A DNA stretch of 64,000 nt from Curtobacterium pusillum (GCF_013359865.1 NZ_JABMCE010000084.1:124001-188000); one strand, 5' to 3'. Shown: positions 8,020 to 17,269, counted from the first letter of the stretch. Translations and numbers: made by a program. Notes: a model not told the origin generated them from the letters alone.

Positions 8020-9900
8020 ATGCCGACGCCGAACCCCGCCTTCGTCCCGCCCACCGCACACACCACGCGCCCGGACATCCGCGGCACGTTCGGGACAGCA
8101 GCGTCGACGCACTGGATCGCGACGGCCACGGCGCAGTCGGTGCTCGAACGCGGCGGGAACGCGTTCGACGCGGCGACCGCGGGCGCGTTCGTCCTGCACG
8201 TCGTCGAACCGCACCTCAACGGTCCGGGTGGCGACCTCACCGCCGTGTTCGCCACCGCGACGAACCCGACGCCGACGATCCTGGTCGGGCAGGGTCCGGC
8301 GCCGGAGGGGGCGACACCGGACCACTACCGCGCCGAGGGACTCGACCTCGTCCCCGGGTCCGGTGCCCTCGCCGCCGCCGTCCCCGGCGCTGTCGACGCC
8401 TGGCTCCTGCTCCTCCGCGACCACGGCACGTGGGAACTCGCCGACGTGCTCGCACCGGCCATCGGCTACGCCCGTGACGGCCACCCCGTCGCCCCCGCCG
8501 TCGTCCGCACGATCACCGCCGTGCGGGGGCTCTTCGAGGAGCACTGGCCCACCTCCGCAGCGCGGTGGCTGCCGGGAGGCGCGGTGCCGGTCTCCGGGGA
8601 CCTGGTGCGCAACGAGGTGCTCGCCTCCGTCCTCGAACGGCTCGTGACCGCCGGCGACGGTTCGGGGAGCCGTACCGCCCGCATCGACGCGGCACGCACG
8701 GAGTGGGCGGAGGGGTTCGTCGCCGAGGCCGTCGACCGTTTCGTCCGGCAGCCGCACCGGCACTCGTCGGGGACCGACCACGCGGGTGTGATCCGGGCGT
8801 CCGACCTCGCCGCGTTCCGGGCGTCGTACGAACCCGCCACGACGGCCGAGTTCCGCGGGTGCACGATCGCGAAGACCGGACCGTGGGGTCAGGGTCCGGC
8901 GCTCCTGCAGACCCTCCGGCTGCTCGAACCGCTCGACGACACCCTGCTCGATCCGTCCACCGAGGTCGGTGCCCACACGATCGTCGAGGCGCAGAAGCTC
9001 GCGCTCGCGGACCGCGAGGCGTTCTACGGCGACGGCGACGTCCCCCTCGACGTGCTGCTCTCGGACGCGTACACCGACGAACGCCGGGCGCTCATCGGCG
9101 ACCGCGCCTCGGCCGAACTGCGCCCGGGAACGGTCGACGGCGTCGTGCACGCGATCCCGCCGGTCCGGACGCTGGCCGAGGCCGAGCGCGTCGGCACGGT
9201 CGCAGCGCAGGGCGTCGGCGAGCCGACCGTCCGGGTCACCGCAACGCCGGCCGCCCCGGTCACTCCGGTCGAGGACCGCGGGGAGCCCTTCGTCGCACCC
9301 GACGGAGAGACCCGCGGCGACACGGTCCACATCGATGTCGTGGACCGCTGGGGCAACATCATCAGTGCGACGCCGTCCGGCGGCTGGCTGCAGTCGTCCC
9401 CCACGATCCCGGAACTCGGGTTCTGCCTCGGCACCCGTTTGCAGATGACCTGGCTCGAGGAGGGCACCGCGTCGACCCTCCGTCCCGGCGAGCGGCCGCG
9501 CACGACGCTGACGCCCACGCTCGTGCTGCGCGACGGCGTTCCCGTCGCCGCCCTCGGGTCGCCCGGAGGCGATCAGCAGGACCAGTGGCAGCTGCTGTTC
9601 CTGCTGCGGTGGATCGTCGGCGGGTACTCCCCGCAGCAGGCGATCGACGCCCCGGCGATGCACACGACGTCGTTCCCGGGGTCGTTCTGGCCGCGCACGT
9701 GGGAGCCGGCGGGGCTCGTGGTCGAGGACCGGCTGGGCGACGAGGTCATCGCGGGGCTCGAGGCGCGCGGGCACGTCGTCACCCGGGCGGGCGACTGGTC
9801 CCTCGGCCGCATGTCGTGCGTGACACGGGACCCGGCGACCGGCGTCCTCGGTGCCGCGGCGAACTCACGCGGTGCGCAGGGCTACGCGGCGGGTCGCTGA
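8020..9900 (+). CDS. Gamma-glutamyltransferase family protein
   Basis: 626 residues of the Ntn-hydrolase gamma-glutamyltranspeptidase family. The N-terminal region shows ERGGNAFDAATAGAF and NGPGGDL. The self-cleavage and catalytic threonine is Thr435 in GDTVHIDVVD, and the small-subunit motifs PRTTLTPTLVL and SPGGDQQ follow. No signal peptide is obvious, so it resembles the cytoplasmic YwrD-type rather than the periplasmic glutathione enzyme; the substrate is not known. Its last 19 bases overlap the convergent membrane protein gene. Confidence 0.88.
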   Translation: MPTPNPAFVPPTAHTTRPDIRGTFGTAASTHWIATATAQSVLERGGNAFDAATAGAFVLHVVEPHLNGPGGDLTAVFATATNPTPTILVGQGPAPEGATPDHYRAEGLDLVPGSGALAAAVPGAVDAWLLLLRDHGTWELADVLAPAIGYARDGHPVAPAVVRTITAVRGLFEEHWPTSAARWLPGGAVPVSGDLVRNEVLASVLERLVTAGDGSGSRTARIDAARTEWAEGFVAEAVDRFVRQPHRHSSGTDHAGVIRASDLAAFRASYEPATTAEFRGCTIAKTGPWGQGPALLQTLRLLEPLDDTLLDPSTEVGAHTIVEAQKLALADREAFYGDGDVPLDVLLSDAYTDERRALIGDRASAELRPGTVDGVVHAIPPVRTLAEAERVGTVAAQGVGEPTVRVTATPAAPVTPVEDRGEPFVAPDGETRGDTVHIDVVDRWGNIISATPSGGWLQSSPTIPELGFCLGTRLQMTWLEEGTASTLRPGERPRTTLTPTLVLRDGVPVAALGSPGGDQQDQWQLLFLLRWIVGGYSPQQAIDAPAMHTTSFPGSFWPRTWEPAGLVVEDRLGDEVIAGLEARGHVVTRAGDWSLGRMSCVTRDPATGVLGAAANSRGAQGYAAGR

Positions 9901-10307
9901 CGCCGACGGCGGGCTGCCCGGACCAGCCGGACGAGGTTGACGACGGGGTAGGCGAGCGCGAGCATCGCGACGACGGCCATGCCGAGCGCCCCCACCCAGG
10001 CCGGTGCGTCCTGCGCCAGCATCCGGACGATCTGCACGACGGCGTTCACACCGACCGCGGCGAGGACCAGCGACGCGACGGCCCGCCACACGAGCCCCAG
10101 ACGCGTGACCGGTTCGCCGTCGGACGCGCCCGCACCGAACCCGGGGGCGTCGTACGGGATCCCCATCGTGATCTGACCGCCGTCGCCGTCGGCCGTGCGT
10201 GGACGGGCGACGGCCTCGCTGTGCTCCGGCGCCCGGTACGGCAACTTCGGCCGGTAGAGGTCCTGCGCCGTCTGCCGCCCCAGCTGGAAGTCCTGCGGAT
10301 CCTGCAC
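9882..10307 (-). CDS. Small two-span membrane protein
   Basis: 141 residues: a charged and proline-rich N-terminal 65 residues, then two hydrophobic segments (about 73-95 and 103-127) and an arginine-rich tail. I do not recognise a family. Codon use is normal for this genome and it converges on the gamma-glutamyltransferase gene with a 19-base overlap, which supports a real gene in this compact region. Confidence 0.65.
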   Translation of the reverse strand: MQDPQDFQLGRQTAQDLYRPKLPYRAPEHSEAVARPRTADGDGGQITMGIPYDAPGFGAGASDGEPVTRLGLVWRAVASLVLAAVGVNAVVQIVRMLAQDAPAWVGALGMAVVAMLALAYPVVNLVRLVRAARRRRQRPAA

Positions 10308-10384
10308 GGGTCACTCCCCACCCGGCGCGTCCCTCGCACCGTGCACTCACGATACCGAGGAGGCACCGCACCTGCATCTTCGCC

Positions 10385-10413
10385 GAGAACGGCTTGCGAG
10401 AACGAGCGTTCTC
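10385..10413. promoter_or_regulatory. LexA-like box upstream of osmC
   Basis: GAGAAC-GAGC-GTTCTC (10398-10413) is a perfect inverted repeat containing the Gram-positive SOS core GAAC-N4-GTTC. An extra direct copy of GAGAAC lies at 10385-10390. A TTGACT follows at 10417-10422. It is a candidate LexA or organic-peroxide-regulator site for the osmC gene that starts at 10473. Confidence 0.45.
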
Positions 10414-10472
10414 CGATTGACTCGGCTTCGGCGGTCCTGTCCGGGGCCGTACCCCACACGAAAGGAACGGCC

Positions 10473-10916
10473 ATGCCCACGCGCACCGCACGCACTGCTT
10501 GGAACGGCGGCCTCGAGGACGGTTCCGGCCAGGTCGAACTCTCCAGCTCCAAGGTCGGCACCTACGGCGTCTCGTTCCCGAAGCGCGCCGCCGAGGACGC
10601 CGACGGCACCACCAGCCCCGAGGAGCTCATCGCCGCGGCGCACTCCGCCTGCTACGCCATGCAGTTCTCCGCGCTCCTCGGCGAGGCCGGCGGCACCGTC
10701 GAGGCGCTCGACGTCAAGGCCGACGTCTCGCTCGGTCCGGACAGCGCGGGCGGGTTCAAGCTCACCGGCATCGTCCTCACCGTCAACGGCGAGGTCTCCG
10801 GCATCGACGAGGCCACCTTCCTCAAGGCGGCCGACGACGCCAAGGCGACGTGCCCGGTCAGCAAGGCGCTGACCGGCGTCGACATCTCACTGAACGCGAC
10901 GTTCGAGCAGTAGCCG
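10473..10916 (+). CDS. OsmC-family peroxiredoxin
   Basis: 146 residues. OsmC/Ohr proteins reduce organic hydroperoxides with two cysteines; both are present as Cys60 (AHSACYAM) and Cys127 (ATCPVSKAL), and the spacing suits the OsmC rather than the Ohr branch. The ATG at 10473 has AAAGGAA upstream at normal spacing. The stop falls at 10911-10913. A repeat-family hairpin follows at 10934-10997 and may act as its terminator. Confidence 0.92.
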
Positions 10917-10933
10917 CGTCGCGTCCGTGACGC

Positions 10934-10997
10934 GACCACCCGTCGGACTGGAGGCCCGGTGCACGCCCGCACCGGGCCTCCAGTCCGTCTCCTGGTC
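10934..10997. repeat. Complete copy of the dispersed palindromic repeat
   Basis: Arms of 19 bp pair perfectly: 10944-10962 (CGGACTGGAGGCCCGGTGC) and 10969-10987, with a 6-base loop. Outside a symmetric 5-base internal loop, GACCA (10934-10938) pairs with TGGTC (10993-10997). It lies between osmC and the ThrE-type gene and is the most symmetrical copy in the window. Confidence 0.85.
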
Positions 10998-11028
10998 CCG
11001 TCCAGAACGCGACTGGCACGATGGCGGG

Positions 11029-12537
11029 ATGGCCGAGCAGTCGTTCCCCGGTGCGCCCAGGCCGGGACGCCTGCCCCGGCCGCGCGTCCGGAACCTCGCG
11101 CAGCACGACATCCGGGACGCGCGGGCCCGGCTCCGCGGGACCCTCTACGAGCACGTCACGCCCGACACCCGCCCGCTCGAGCAGTACTCGCCCGTGCAGA
11201 TCGTCGACTTCTGCCTCGACCTCGCCGAGGTGATGCTCGCCTCCGGCGCGGACACGCGGAGCGTCGAGACGGCCGTGGTCGCGGTGTCCACGAAGTGGAA
11301 CCTCGCGCCGCTCGACCTCGACTTCTCCGGCAGCTCGGTGACGATCCAGTACGCGCCCGCGGACGCACCACCGCTCGTGAAGGTCCGCACCGTGCAGTCC
11401 GACGGCTCCGACCTCGACCGGCTGGCCCGCGCGAACCAGATCGTCGACGACCTCGTGCACGACGAACGGGACATGACCTCGGCGGTGAGCGCCCTCGTCG
11501 CGGTGCTCCGGCTGCCGCCGCGCTGGCCGAGGTGGATGGCCGACGTGGGGCTGTCGATCCTCGGCATCTCGATCTCGATGCAGGCGGGAGGCGGCTGGCG
11601 TGCCGGACTCGGCGCCTTCGTCCTCATGCTCGGGATCATCGTCTCCGGTCGGTGGCTGACCGGTCGGGGGTTCCCGCAGTTCTTCGTGTCCGGGGCGCAG
11701 GGGGCCGTCGCCTCCGCGATCGGGACGCTCGCGATCTGGGCCGGCGTGCTGCATCCCGGGCAGGCCGCGACGATGGTGGCCGCCCTCGTGGTGCTCCTGC
11801 TCCCGCACCCCTCGCTCGTCACCTGGGCCCAGGACGCGATCTCGGGATTCCGCGCCATGGCCGTCGCCCGGGCGTTCTACATCGGCCTCGTCATCGCGGC
11901 GATCGTGGTCGGGGTGCCGGCCGGCATCGCGGTGACGAAGTGGCTCAGCATCGAGGTCGACCCCTCGGGCATCGTCACGCAGACACTGCCGCTGTGGGCG
12001 TCCCTGCTGCTGACGGTCGTCTCAGCGGCGGCGAACTGCTTCGTGCAGCAGGCCAGCGCCCGCGTGATCCCGGTGGCGGTGGTGTTCTCCGTGGCCGCCG
12101 GCGCGGCGCTCCGGGGGCTCCGTGAGCTGGGCATCCCGCTGCTCGGCGCGACGTTCCTCGCCGCGGTGCTGCTCGGCGTCCTCGCCACGATCGCGGCGGC
12201 CCGGATGCGGACGGCCGTGGCGGCGATCTCGGTGCCGGCGTTCTGCGGTGCGCTCCTGCCCGGCGTCGCGGTCTCGAACGCGCTGCTCAACGTCATGTCC
12301 GGGTCGTCGAGCGCGGCGCTCGACTTCGTCGCAGCGGTGTCCGTCGCGCTGGCGATCGGGGCCGGGCTCGTGCTCGGCGGGCTCGTGGCGACGCCGGGAG
12401 CCCGGCGAGCGTTGCGCCGGTCGCGGCGGGTCGTGGTGCACTCGGTGCACAACGACACGACCGCGATCCGGGTCATCCGCGACTCGGGCTACGACCCGGG
12501 CAACGGGACGGTGCCGCGAGCGCCGCGACCCCGGTGA
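11029..12537 (+). CDS. Threonine/serine exporter (ThrE) family protein
   Basis: 502 residues. The N-terminal cytoplasmic/DUF1212 part (about 45-200) has the family pattern DLAEVMLASGADTRSVETAVVAV, and is followed by about ten membrane spans ending near residue 460. ThrE-type proteins export threonine and serine, using the proton gradient. The ATG at 11029 follows GATGGCGGG; longer frames run through the repeat hairpin and are unlikely. It stands alone, with a convergent DUF2795 gene downstream. Confidence 0.88.
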   Translation: MAEQSFPGAPRPGRLPRPRVRNLAQHDIRDARARLRGTLYEHVTPDTRPLEQYSPVQIVDFCLDLAEVMLASGADTRSVETAVVAVSTKWNLAPLDLDFSGSSVTIQYAPADAPPLVKVRTVQSDGSDLDRLARANQIVDDLVHDERDMTSAVSALVAVLRLPPRWPRWMADVGLSILGISISMQAGGGWRAGLGAFVLMLGIIVSGRWLTGRGFPQFFVSGAQGAVASAIGTLAIWAGVLHPGQAATMVAALVVLLLPHPSLVTWAQDAISGFRAMAVARAFYIGLVIAAIVVGVPAGIAVTKWLSIEVDPSGIVTQTLPLWASLLLTVVSAAANCFVQQASARVIPVAVVFSVAAGAALRGLRELGIPLLGATFLAAVLLGVLATIAAARMRTAVAAISVPAFCGALLPGVAVSNALLNVMSGSSSAALDFVAAVSVALAIGAGLVLGGLVATPGARRALRRSRRVVVHSVHNDTTAIRVIRDSGYDPGNGTVPRAPRPR

Positions 12538-12564
12538 GCTGGACCGCGGCCGCGAGGTCTCGGT

Positions 12565-12759
12565 TCAGCCCGCGTCGGAGACGGCGCTGGACACGGCGGT
12601 GGGCGCGTCGTACTCACCGTCCGGGATCGCGCGGAGCGCGTCGAGGACGTCGCCGTCCGCACCCTCCCGCTCAGCGGTCGCCACGATGTCGTCCTTCGAG
12701 GCCGGGTAGTCGATGCCGCTCAGGTACTTCTGGACCTGGATCGGGTTCGCTGATGCCAT
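12565..12759 (-). CDS. DUF2795 domain protein
   Basis: 64 residues of the small acidic DUF2795 family; the hallmark IQVQKYLSGIDYPASKDDIV opens the domain, with DGDVLDALRAIPDGEYDAPTAV following. Function is unknown. The ATG at 12759 has AAAGGAAC nine bases upstream. It lies between the ThrE-type gene, which converges on it, and the TetR gene on the same strand. Confidence 0.88.
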   Translation of the reverse strand: MASANPIQVQKYLSGIDYPASKDDIVATAEREGADGDVLDALRAIPDGEYDAPTAVSSAVSDAG

Positions 12760-12842
12760 GTCGGTTCCTTTCGTCGGGAACCCACCGACTACGCCGATCG
12801 TCCTCAGCGCCGATCCGGGATCGCGCTCAGCGGCCAGCCCGG

Positions 12843-13517
12843 TCAGATCTCCCAGCCGCCGTCGCTCCACGTGGAGTGACGCCGTGCGGCCTGCGGCTCG
12901 AACCGCTCCGTCCAGCCGCGCTCGAGGCGGGCGACGGCTCGGTCGAACGCCGGCACGAGGTCGAGGTCCGAGCGCAGCAGCGCCTGCAGCTGGAGTCCCT
13001 CGTAGAGCGCGATCAGCTGCTCCGCCCCACGGCGCGGGTCCATCGTGTGCGGAGCCCGGCCGACGGCGACGTCGTGCTCCAGGCCGCGCTTGATCTGCGC
13101 GTAGAAGAGCTGGTAGCGCGACCGGAGGTAGGACGCCATCGGGTGCTCCGGGTTGCCCGCGACGGAGAGCAGCGCGACGAGGAGTCGCACGAGCGCGCGG
13201 TCCTCGGCGTTCGACGCGACGACGGCGCGCAGCAGCTGGACGGTGGACCCGTCGCCGACCTCGCGCGTGACCTCGTCCATCCGGCCGCCGTTCCACCGGT
13301 CCACCGCGGCGAGCACGAGCCCGTCCCACGAGGGGAAGTGTTGCCGGAGCTCCTCGACGGAGAGACCGAGCCGCTCGGCCACCAGGCTCGGGCCGGCTTC
13401 GTGGAAGGGGACGTCGTGCAACAGGTCGACGGTGGCGCCCACGATCGTGATCCGCAGGTGCAGGGTCGCGGCCGCGGCGGCTGCCGCCTGCGTGTCCGCG
13501 CTGGTGTGTTCGAGCAT
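12843..13517 (-). CDS. TetR-family transcriptional regulator
   Basis: 224 residues. The N-terminal helix-turn-helix spans about 22-68 (ITIVGATVDLLHD ... AERLGLSVEELRQHFPSWDGLVLAAV); the remainder is the helical ligand domain. The start ATG has GGAGGGCACG directly before it. Target and inducer are unknown; the divergent neighbour is the small hypothetical gene at 13687. The intergenic 169 bases contain two copies of TCGGGGGACA (13589 and 13628) and a GACACC/GGTGTC inverted repeat (13595-13621), candidate binding sites. Confidence 0.82.
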   Translation of the reverse strand: MLEHTSADTQAAAAAAATLHLRITIVGATVDLLHDVPFHEAGPSLVAERLGLSVEELRQHFPSWDGLVLAAVDRWNGGRMDEVTREVGDGSTVQLLRAVVASNAEDRALVRLLVALLSVAGNPEHPMASYLRSRYQLFYAQIKRGLEHDVAVGRAPHTMDPRRGAEQLIALYEGLQLQALLRSDLDLVPAFDRAVARLERGWTERFEPQAARRHSTWSDGGWEI

Positions 13518-13686
13518 CGTGCCCTCCGTCGGTCCCCGGACGTCCTGTCCGTGTCGCCCACTGGGGGGCTGCTCCATCCAAACGGAGATCGGGGGACACC
13601 AGCATCCCCGGTCCGGGTGTCGGCATGTCGGGGGACAACGCGCACACTCGCAGCACGATCGCGGCGATCCGTGTGACGATGCCCTG

Positions 13687-14010
13687 ATGACCCCGAACGA
13701 CCCCACCGCCCAGGGACTGGCGACCATGGCTTCAGCCGGCTTCGAGTTCGGCGGCGACGCCGAACAGGTCGCGCACGACGTCCGGACGATGTGGGAGCAG
13801 CTCGGTCGCCCGGTGGGCGCGTTCGACGCCGCGGCCCGTGCGATCGCTGCCCTGCCGCAGCGTCCCGAGGTGCCGGTCGCCGACCAGGCGCGGCGCCGCG
13901 AGTTCGAACGCGCCGTGGGGATCAACCCGGTCGAGGTCGAACTCGCGGCCGCGCTGTCAGCCCGCGAGCTGCTCGAGCGCATGGCCCGCACCTGCGGCGC
14001 ATCCTGCTGA
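13687..14010 (+). CDS. Hypothetical protein
   Basis: 107 residues, alpha-helical by appearance, with no membrane segment and no family that I recognise. It ends with two cysteines (RTCGASC). Codon third positions follow the genome pattern. The ATG has no clear ribosome site, so it may be leaderless or start elsewhere. It converges on the SDR gene at 14033 with a 22-base gap. Confidence 0.55.
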   Translation: MTPNDPTAQGLATMASAGFEFGGDAEQVAHDVRTMWEQLGRPVGAFDAAARAIAALPQRPEVPVADQARRREFERAVGINPVEVELAAALSARELLERMARTCGASC

Positions 14011-14032
14011 ACCGCTGGCGAGCGTCCGAGCG

Positions 14033-14932
14033 CTACGGCGTCGGCATGCCCCCGTCGACGTGGAGCGTCTCGCCCACGACGAACGACGACTCGCCGCTCG
14101 CCAGGAAGACGTACGCTGGCGCGAGCTCGGCCGGCTGCCCCCAGCGACCGAGGTAGGTCTCCTCGCCGGCGGACGGCAGGGCCTCGGGCGGCTGACCACC
14201 CGCGGGCTGCAACGGCGTCCAGATCGGGCCCGGGGCGACGGCGTTGACGCGGATGCCCTTCGGCGCGAGTTGCGCCGCGAGCCCCTTCGCCAGGTTGTTC
14301 ACGGTCGACTTCGTGGCCGCGTAGTGCACCAGGTGGGGTGACGGTGCGTACGCCTGGATCGAGGTCGTGTTGATGATCGCCGAACCGGGCCGGAGGTGCG
14401 GCACCGCGGCCTTGGTGATGCGGAAGGTCGCGTAGGCGTTCGTCTTGAACGTCTCGTCGAACTCCTCGTCCGAGATGTCCTCGATCGAGGAGATGTTCTG
14501 CTGCTTACCGGCGTTGTTCACGAGGATGTCGAGTCCGCCGAGCTGTTCCACGGCGTCCGCGACGAGTTGCTCGCAGAACGCGAGCGAGGTGATGTCGCCG
14601 GGGAGGGCGACCGCCTTGCGCCCGGCCGCCTCGATGAGCGCGACGACGCGGTCGGCGTCCTCCTGCTCCTCCGGGAGGTACGAGATGGCGACGTCGGCAC
14701 CCTCGCGGGCGTAGGCGATCGCGACGGCGGCCCCGATCCCGGAGTCGCCGCCGGTGATGAGTGCCTTGCGGCCCTCGAGTCGACCCGAGCCGCGGTAGGT
14801 GTCCTCACCGTGGTCGGCGGGGACGTTCTCCGCCAACTCCTCGTCGGTTCCGGCACCCTCGAGGTACTGCTCGTCGGGCTTCTTGTCGGCGTACATCTTC
14901 GTCGGGTCCTGCATGGAGTACTGGTCCGTCAT
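14033..14932 (-). CDS. Short-chain dehydrogenase/reductase (general-stress type)
   Basis: 299 residues. A 55-residue N-terminal extension with PADHGEDTYRGSGRL precedes the Rossmann fold, as in Bacillus YdaD/YhdF/YhxC general stress SDRs. Visible motifs: cofactor loop TGGDSGIG, NNAG, catalytic Tyr-x3-Lys in YAATK, and the C-terminal SSFVVGETLHVDGG. It probably acts on a small carbonyl or sugar substrate with NAD(P). Start is supported by length and the conserved extension. No operon partner. Confidence 0.88.
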   Translation of the reverse strand: MTDQYSMQDPTKMYADKKPDEQYLEGAGTDEELAENVPADHGEDTYRGSGRLEGRKALITGGDSGIGAAVAIAYAREGADVAISYLPEEQEDADRVVALIEAAGRKAVALPGDITSLAFCEQLVADAVEQLGGLDILVNNAGKQQNISSIEDISDEEFDETFKTNAYATFRITKAAVPHLRPGSAIINTTSIQAYAPSPHLVHYAATKSTVNNLAKGLAAQLAPKGIRVNAVAPGPIWTPLQPAGGQPPEALPSAGEETYLGRWGQPAELAPAYVFLASGESSFVVGETLHVDGGMPTP

Positions 14933-15101
14933 GGTGCCGACGGTACGCAGGTGGTCACCCCGCTCCGTCCAGGAGACCGTCCCCCGCCGTGCGCATCGGC
15001 TCCCGAGCACGTCGCGTCGGAAGGTCACGGTCCGGTGACGGCCAGGCTCCGATTCGGTAACACCCGTCGTCCACGGAGGATCGGCGTCGTACCGTCGAGT
15101 C

Positions 15102-15845
15102 GTGACCTTCCGGACCGTGCTGGCGTTGAGCGCTGCCGTGTTCGCCTTCTCGGGCGGCACGGTCGTCGTCGACGGCGTGTCCGGTGTCGGTGCCGCCCCG
15201 GCCGCCGCGGTCGAGGTCTCCCCGCACTCCGAACCCCGCGACGACGCCGCACGCGTGACGAACGCGAAGCTCAAGCGGGTCGACTCGATCGAGCTCGACG
15301 CCGAGTCGCTCGTCTTCCGCCGTGGTTCGAAGACCGTGGTCGAGGCATCGATGCGCGACTCACGGACGACGGTGAGTCTGCTCAACCGACTGCTCGGCAC
15401 TCCGTCCCGCACCCAGACGGCCGAGGGCGACGGCGGGGCGTGCTTCCCGTCCGGCACGACCTACACCTGGGGCGGTGCCGTCCGTGTCGCGGCGCTGACG
15501 ACCCCCGCACCGGCCGGCAACGCGGTGGAGATCCGCGTCCTCCGCGACGCCGTGCAGTCCCGCTTCGGCGACGACGTCGAGCTGACCGGCCCGGACGGCG
15601 TCCAGGTGGGCGACGACATCCACGACGCGATCGCCGACGCCCCGAAGTCCGAACGGGTGTCGTTCGGGTCCGACGACGCGAAGGCCTGGCAGCTCCTGCT
15701 CGAGGCCGGCTGGACGCCCGACGACGACCAGACGTCCGAGGACGCCTCGGACTCCGGCACGAACGGCGTCTCAGCGCTGACCGACGACACCACGGTCACG
15801 GTGCTCGGGTCGCCGATGCCCGTGCACGCCCAGCGCAGCTGCTGA
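15102..15845 (+). CDS. Secreted protein of unknown function
   Basis: 247 residues starting with GTG. A signal peptide (hydrophobic 5-32, AAA region) is clear; the mature part is acidic with no membrane span. It has paired cysteines far apart (near 113 and the C-terminal residue) that could form a disulfide. No family recognised. It is divergent from the SDR gene and convergent with the EEP hydrolase gene 31 bases on. Confidence 0.7.
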   Translation: MTFRTVLALSAAVFAFSGGTVVVDGVSGVGAAPAAAVEVSPHSEPRDDAARVTNAKLKRVDSIELDAESLVFRRGSKTVVEASMRDSRTTVSLLNRLLGTPSRTQTAEGDGGACFPSGTTYTWGGAVRVAALTTPAPAGNAVEIRVLRDAVQSRFGDDVELTGPDGVQVGDDIHDAIADAPKSERVSFGSDDAKAWQLLLEAGWTPDDDQTSEDASDSGTNGVSALTDDTTVTVLGSPMPVHAQRSC

Positions 15846-15876
15846 GCGGCTTCAGCGCCGCCGCTGACACCGGGAC

Positions 15877-16659
15877 TCAGATCCGCAGCGTCGCCACCAC
15901 CGGGAAGTGGTCGCTCGCGAACCAGGTCTCCGGGCCGTCGTGGTCGATCACGACCCGGTCGACGCCGGTGATCCCCCGCGTGAACACCCAGTCGATGCGT
16001 TCGCCCGAGTCCACCGGCGGTTGCCAGTCGTTGAACGTCGCCGTCCGGTCGTCCTGATCGCCCCCGAGCAGCCACGCGTCCTGGAACCCCGCCGCCGCGA
16101 GCACCCGAGACGCTCCGCCCGCCCCGGCGGGTTCGTTGCAGTCCCCCGCGACGATCACCGGCCCGTCCGTGGTGCTCAACCGTTCGACGATGAGCGCCGC
16201 GCTCTTCGTCCGGACCTCGTCGCCGTGCGGCCCGACCTCGTGGTCGAGGTGCGTGGTCAGGAGCGTGAACGCCTCGCCCTCGGCGTCGAGGAACCGCACG
16301 TGGTTCGCGACGCGGGGGAACAGGCTCGCCCACGTGTTCGAGACGGGCTCGTCCGGCGTGTCCGAGAGCCAGAAGGTCCCGTCGTCGACGGGGCGGAGAC
16401 GGCTGCGCCGGAAGAACACGGCGGCGTGCTCCCCTGCGGTGTCCCCTTCGCGTCCCTGACCGACGTCGCCGTGCTCGGGCAGACCGGCGCGGAGGTCGTC
16501 CATCTGGTGCGCGAAGGCCTCCTGCACACAGAGCAGGTCGGGGTCGTGTCGCCGGATCACGTCGAGCAGCACCGGCAGCCGGGCGGGCCAGTCGTGCGCG
16601 GGGTCCGGGTTCTTGATGTTGTACGTCATCAGGGTGATCGGACGCGCTGCGTTGCTCAC
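15877..16659 (-). CDS. Endonuclease/exonuclease/phosphatase (EEP) family hydrolase
   Basis: 260 residues with all EEP catalytic landmarks: YNIKN near the start, VQEAF (metal-binding Glu), TTHLDHEVG, GDCNEP (Asp/Asn), ERIDWVF and the terminal SDHFPV His. Members hydrolyse phosphodiesters in nucleic acids, lipids or inositol phosphates. The pattern THLDH and IDWVF resembles the group acting on non-nucleic-acid substrates. It follows the sigma-factor gene by 25 bases on the same strand and probably shares its transcript. Confidence 0.85.
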   Translation of the reverse strand: MSNAARPITLMTYNIKNPDPAHDWPARLPVLLDVIRRHDPDLLCVQEAFAHQMDDLRAGLPEHGDVGQGREGDTAGEHAAVFFRRSRLRPVDDGTFWLSDTPDEPVSNTWASLFPRVANHVRFLDAEGEAFTLLTTHLDHEVGPHGDEVRTKSAALIVERLSTTDGPVIVAGDCNEPAGAGGASRVLAAAGFQDAWLLGGDQDDRTATFNDWQPPVDSGERIDWVFTRGITGVDRVVIDHDGPETWFASDHFPVVATLRI

Positions 16660-16684
16660 CCGTCGAACCTACCCGCCGGCACCC

Positions 16685-17245
16685 TCAGCGCACCAAGGCC
16701 CGCCGCAGCGCGATGACCCCGTCCCGCGCGCGGGTCTTGGCCGTGCCGACGGGGACACCGAGCGACGTCGCGACCTCGGGTCCGCTCATGCCGACGAGGT
16801 GCCGGAGCACCACGGCCTCGCGCTGCCGGTCCGGCAGGGTCGCCACGGCACGACGGAGCTCGGCGCGGTCGAGGACGCTCTCGGCCCGTTCCGCACTGGA
16901 GTGGTCGACGAGGTCGAGGTCCCGCGCGCCGATCCGCAGGTCGCGGTCGCGGTCGGCCCGGCTCTTCCGGACGCGGTCGATCGCCCGGCGCTGTGCGATC
17001 GTCCTGATCCAGGCGATCGCCGAGTGTGCGGGGTCGAAGCGGTCCGCGATCTGCCAGATCTCGAGGAAGACGTCCTGCACGACCTCCTCGGCCTGCCACG
17101 CGTCGACGAGCTGGTGCCGGACGTAGCGCTCGACGAGCGGCCGGAACCGGGCGTGCAACCGGGTGAAGGCGGCGCGGTCCCCGGCGGCCACGGCGAGCAG
17201 GAGGGCACGTTCTTCGTCGCGCTTCGCGAGGAGTTCGTCGTTCAT
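16685..17245 (-). CDS. ECF-type RNA polymerase sigma factor
   Basis: 186 residues. Sigma region 2 is at about 25-95 (WQAEEVVQDVFLEIW, AIAWIRTIAQRRAIDRVRKSRA) and region 4 at about 128-183 (LPDRQREAVVLRHLVGMSGPEVATSLGVPVGTAKTRARDG, shown here only as landmarks). It resembles SigK. No anti-sigma gene of the RskA type lies next to it, which is unusual, so control may come from the divergent TetR and the palindrome at 17270. The downstream EEP gene is likely co-transcribed. Confidence 0.85.
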   Translation of the reverse strand: MNDELLAKRDEERALLLAVAAGDRAAFTRLHARFRPLVERYVRHQLVDAWQAEEVVQDVFLEIWQIADRFDPAHSAIAWIRTIAQRRAIDRVRKSRADRDRDLRIGARDLDLVDHSSAERAESVLDRAELRRAVATLPDRQREAVVLRHLVGMSGPEVATSLGVPVGTAKTRARDGVIALRRALVR

Positions 17246-17269
17246 ATTGCAAATTTCACATGACGAAAA

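Noticed and set aside
8573-8588. CGGGAGGCGCGGTGC in the gamma-glutamyltransferase gene, matching a repeat arm
   Set aside because: It codes for conserved-looking protein in the normal frame, has no partner arm and is probably coincidence of codon use.
6343-9774. A 1143-codon open frame on the minus strand
   Set aside because: It lies opposite the AraC, TauE and gamma-glutamyltransferase genes, has the Arg/Gly/Pro-rich composition of antisense GC-rich DNA and no domain.
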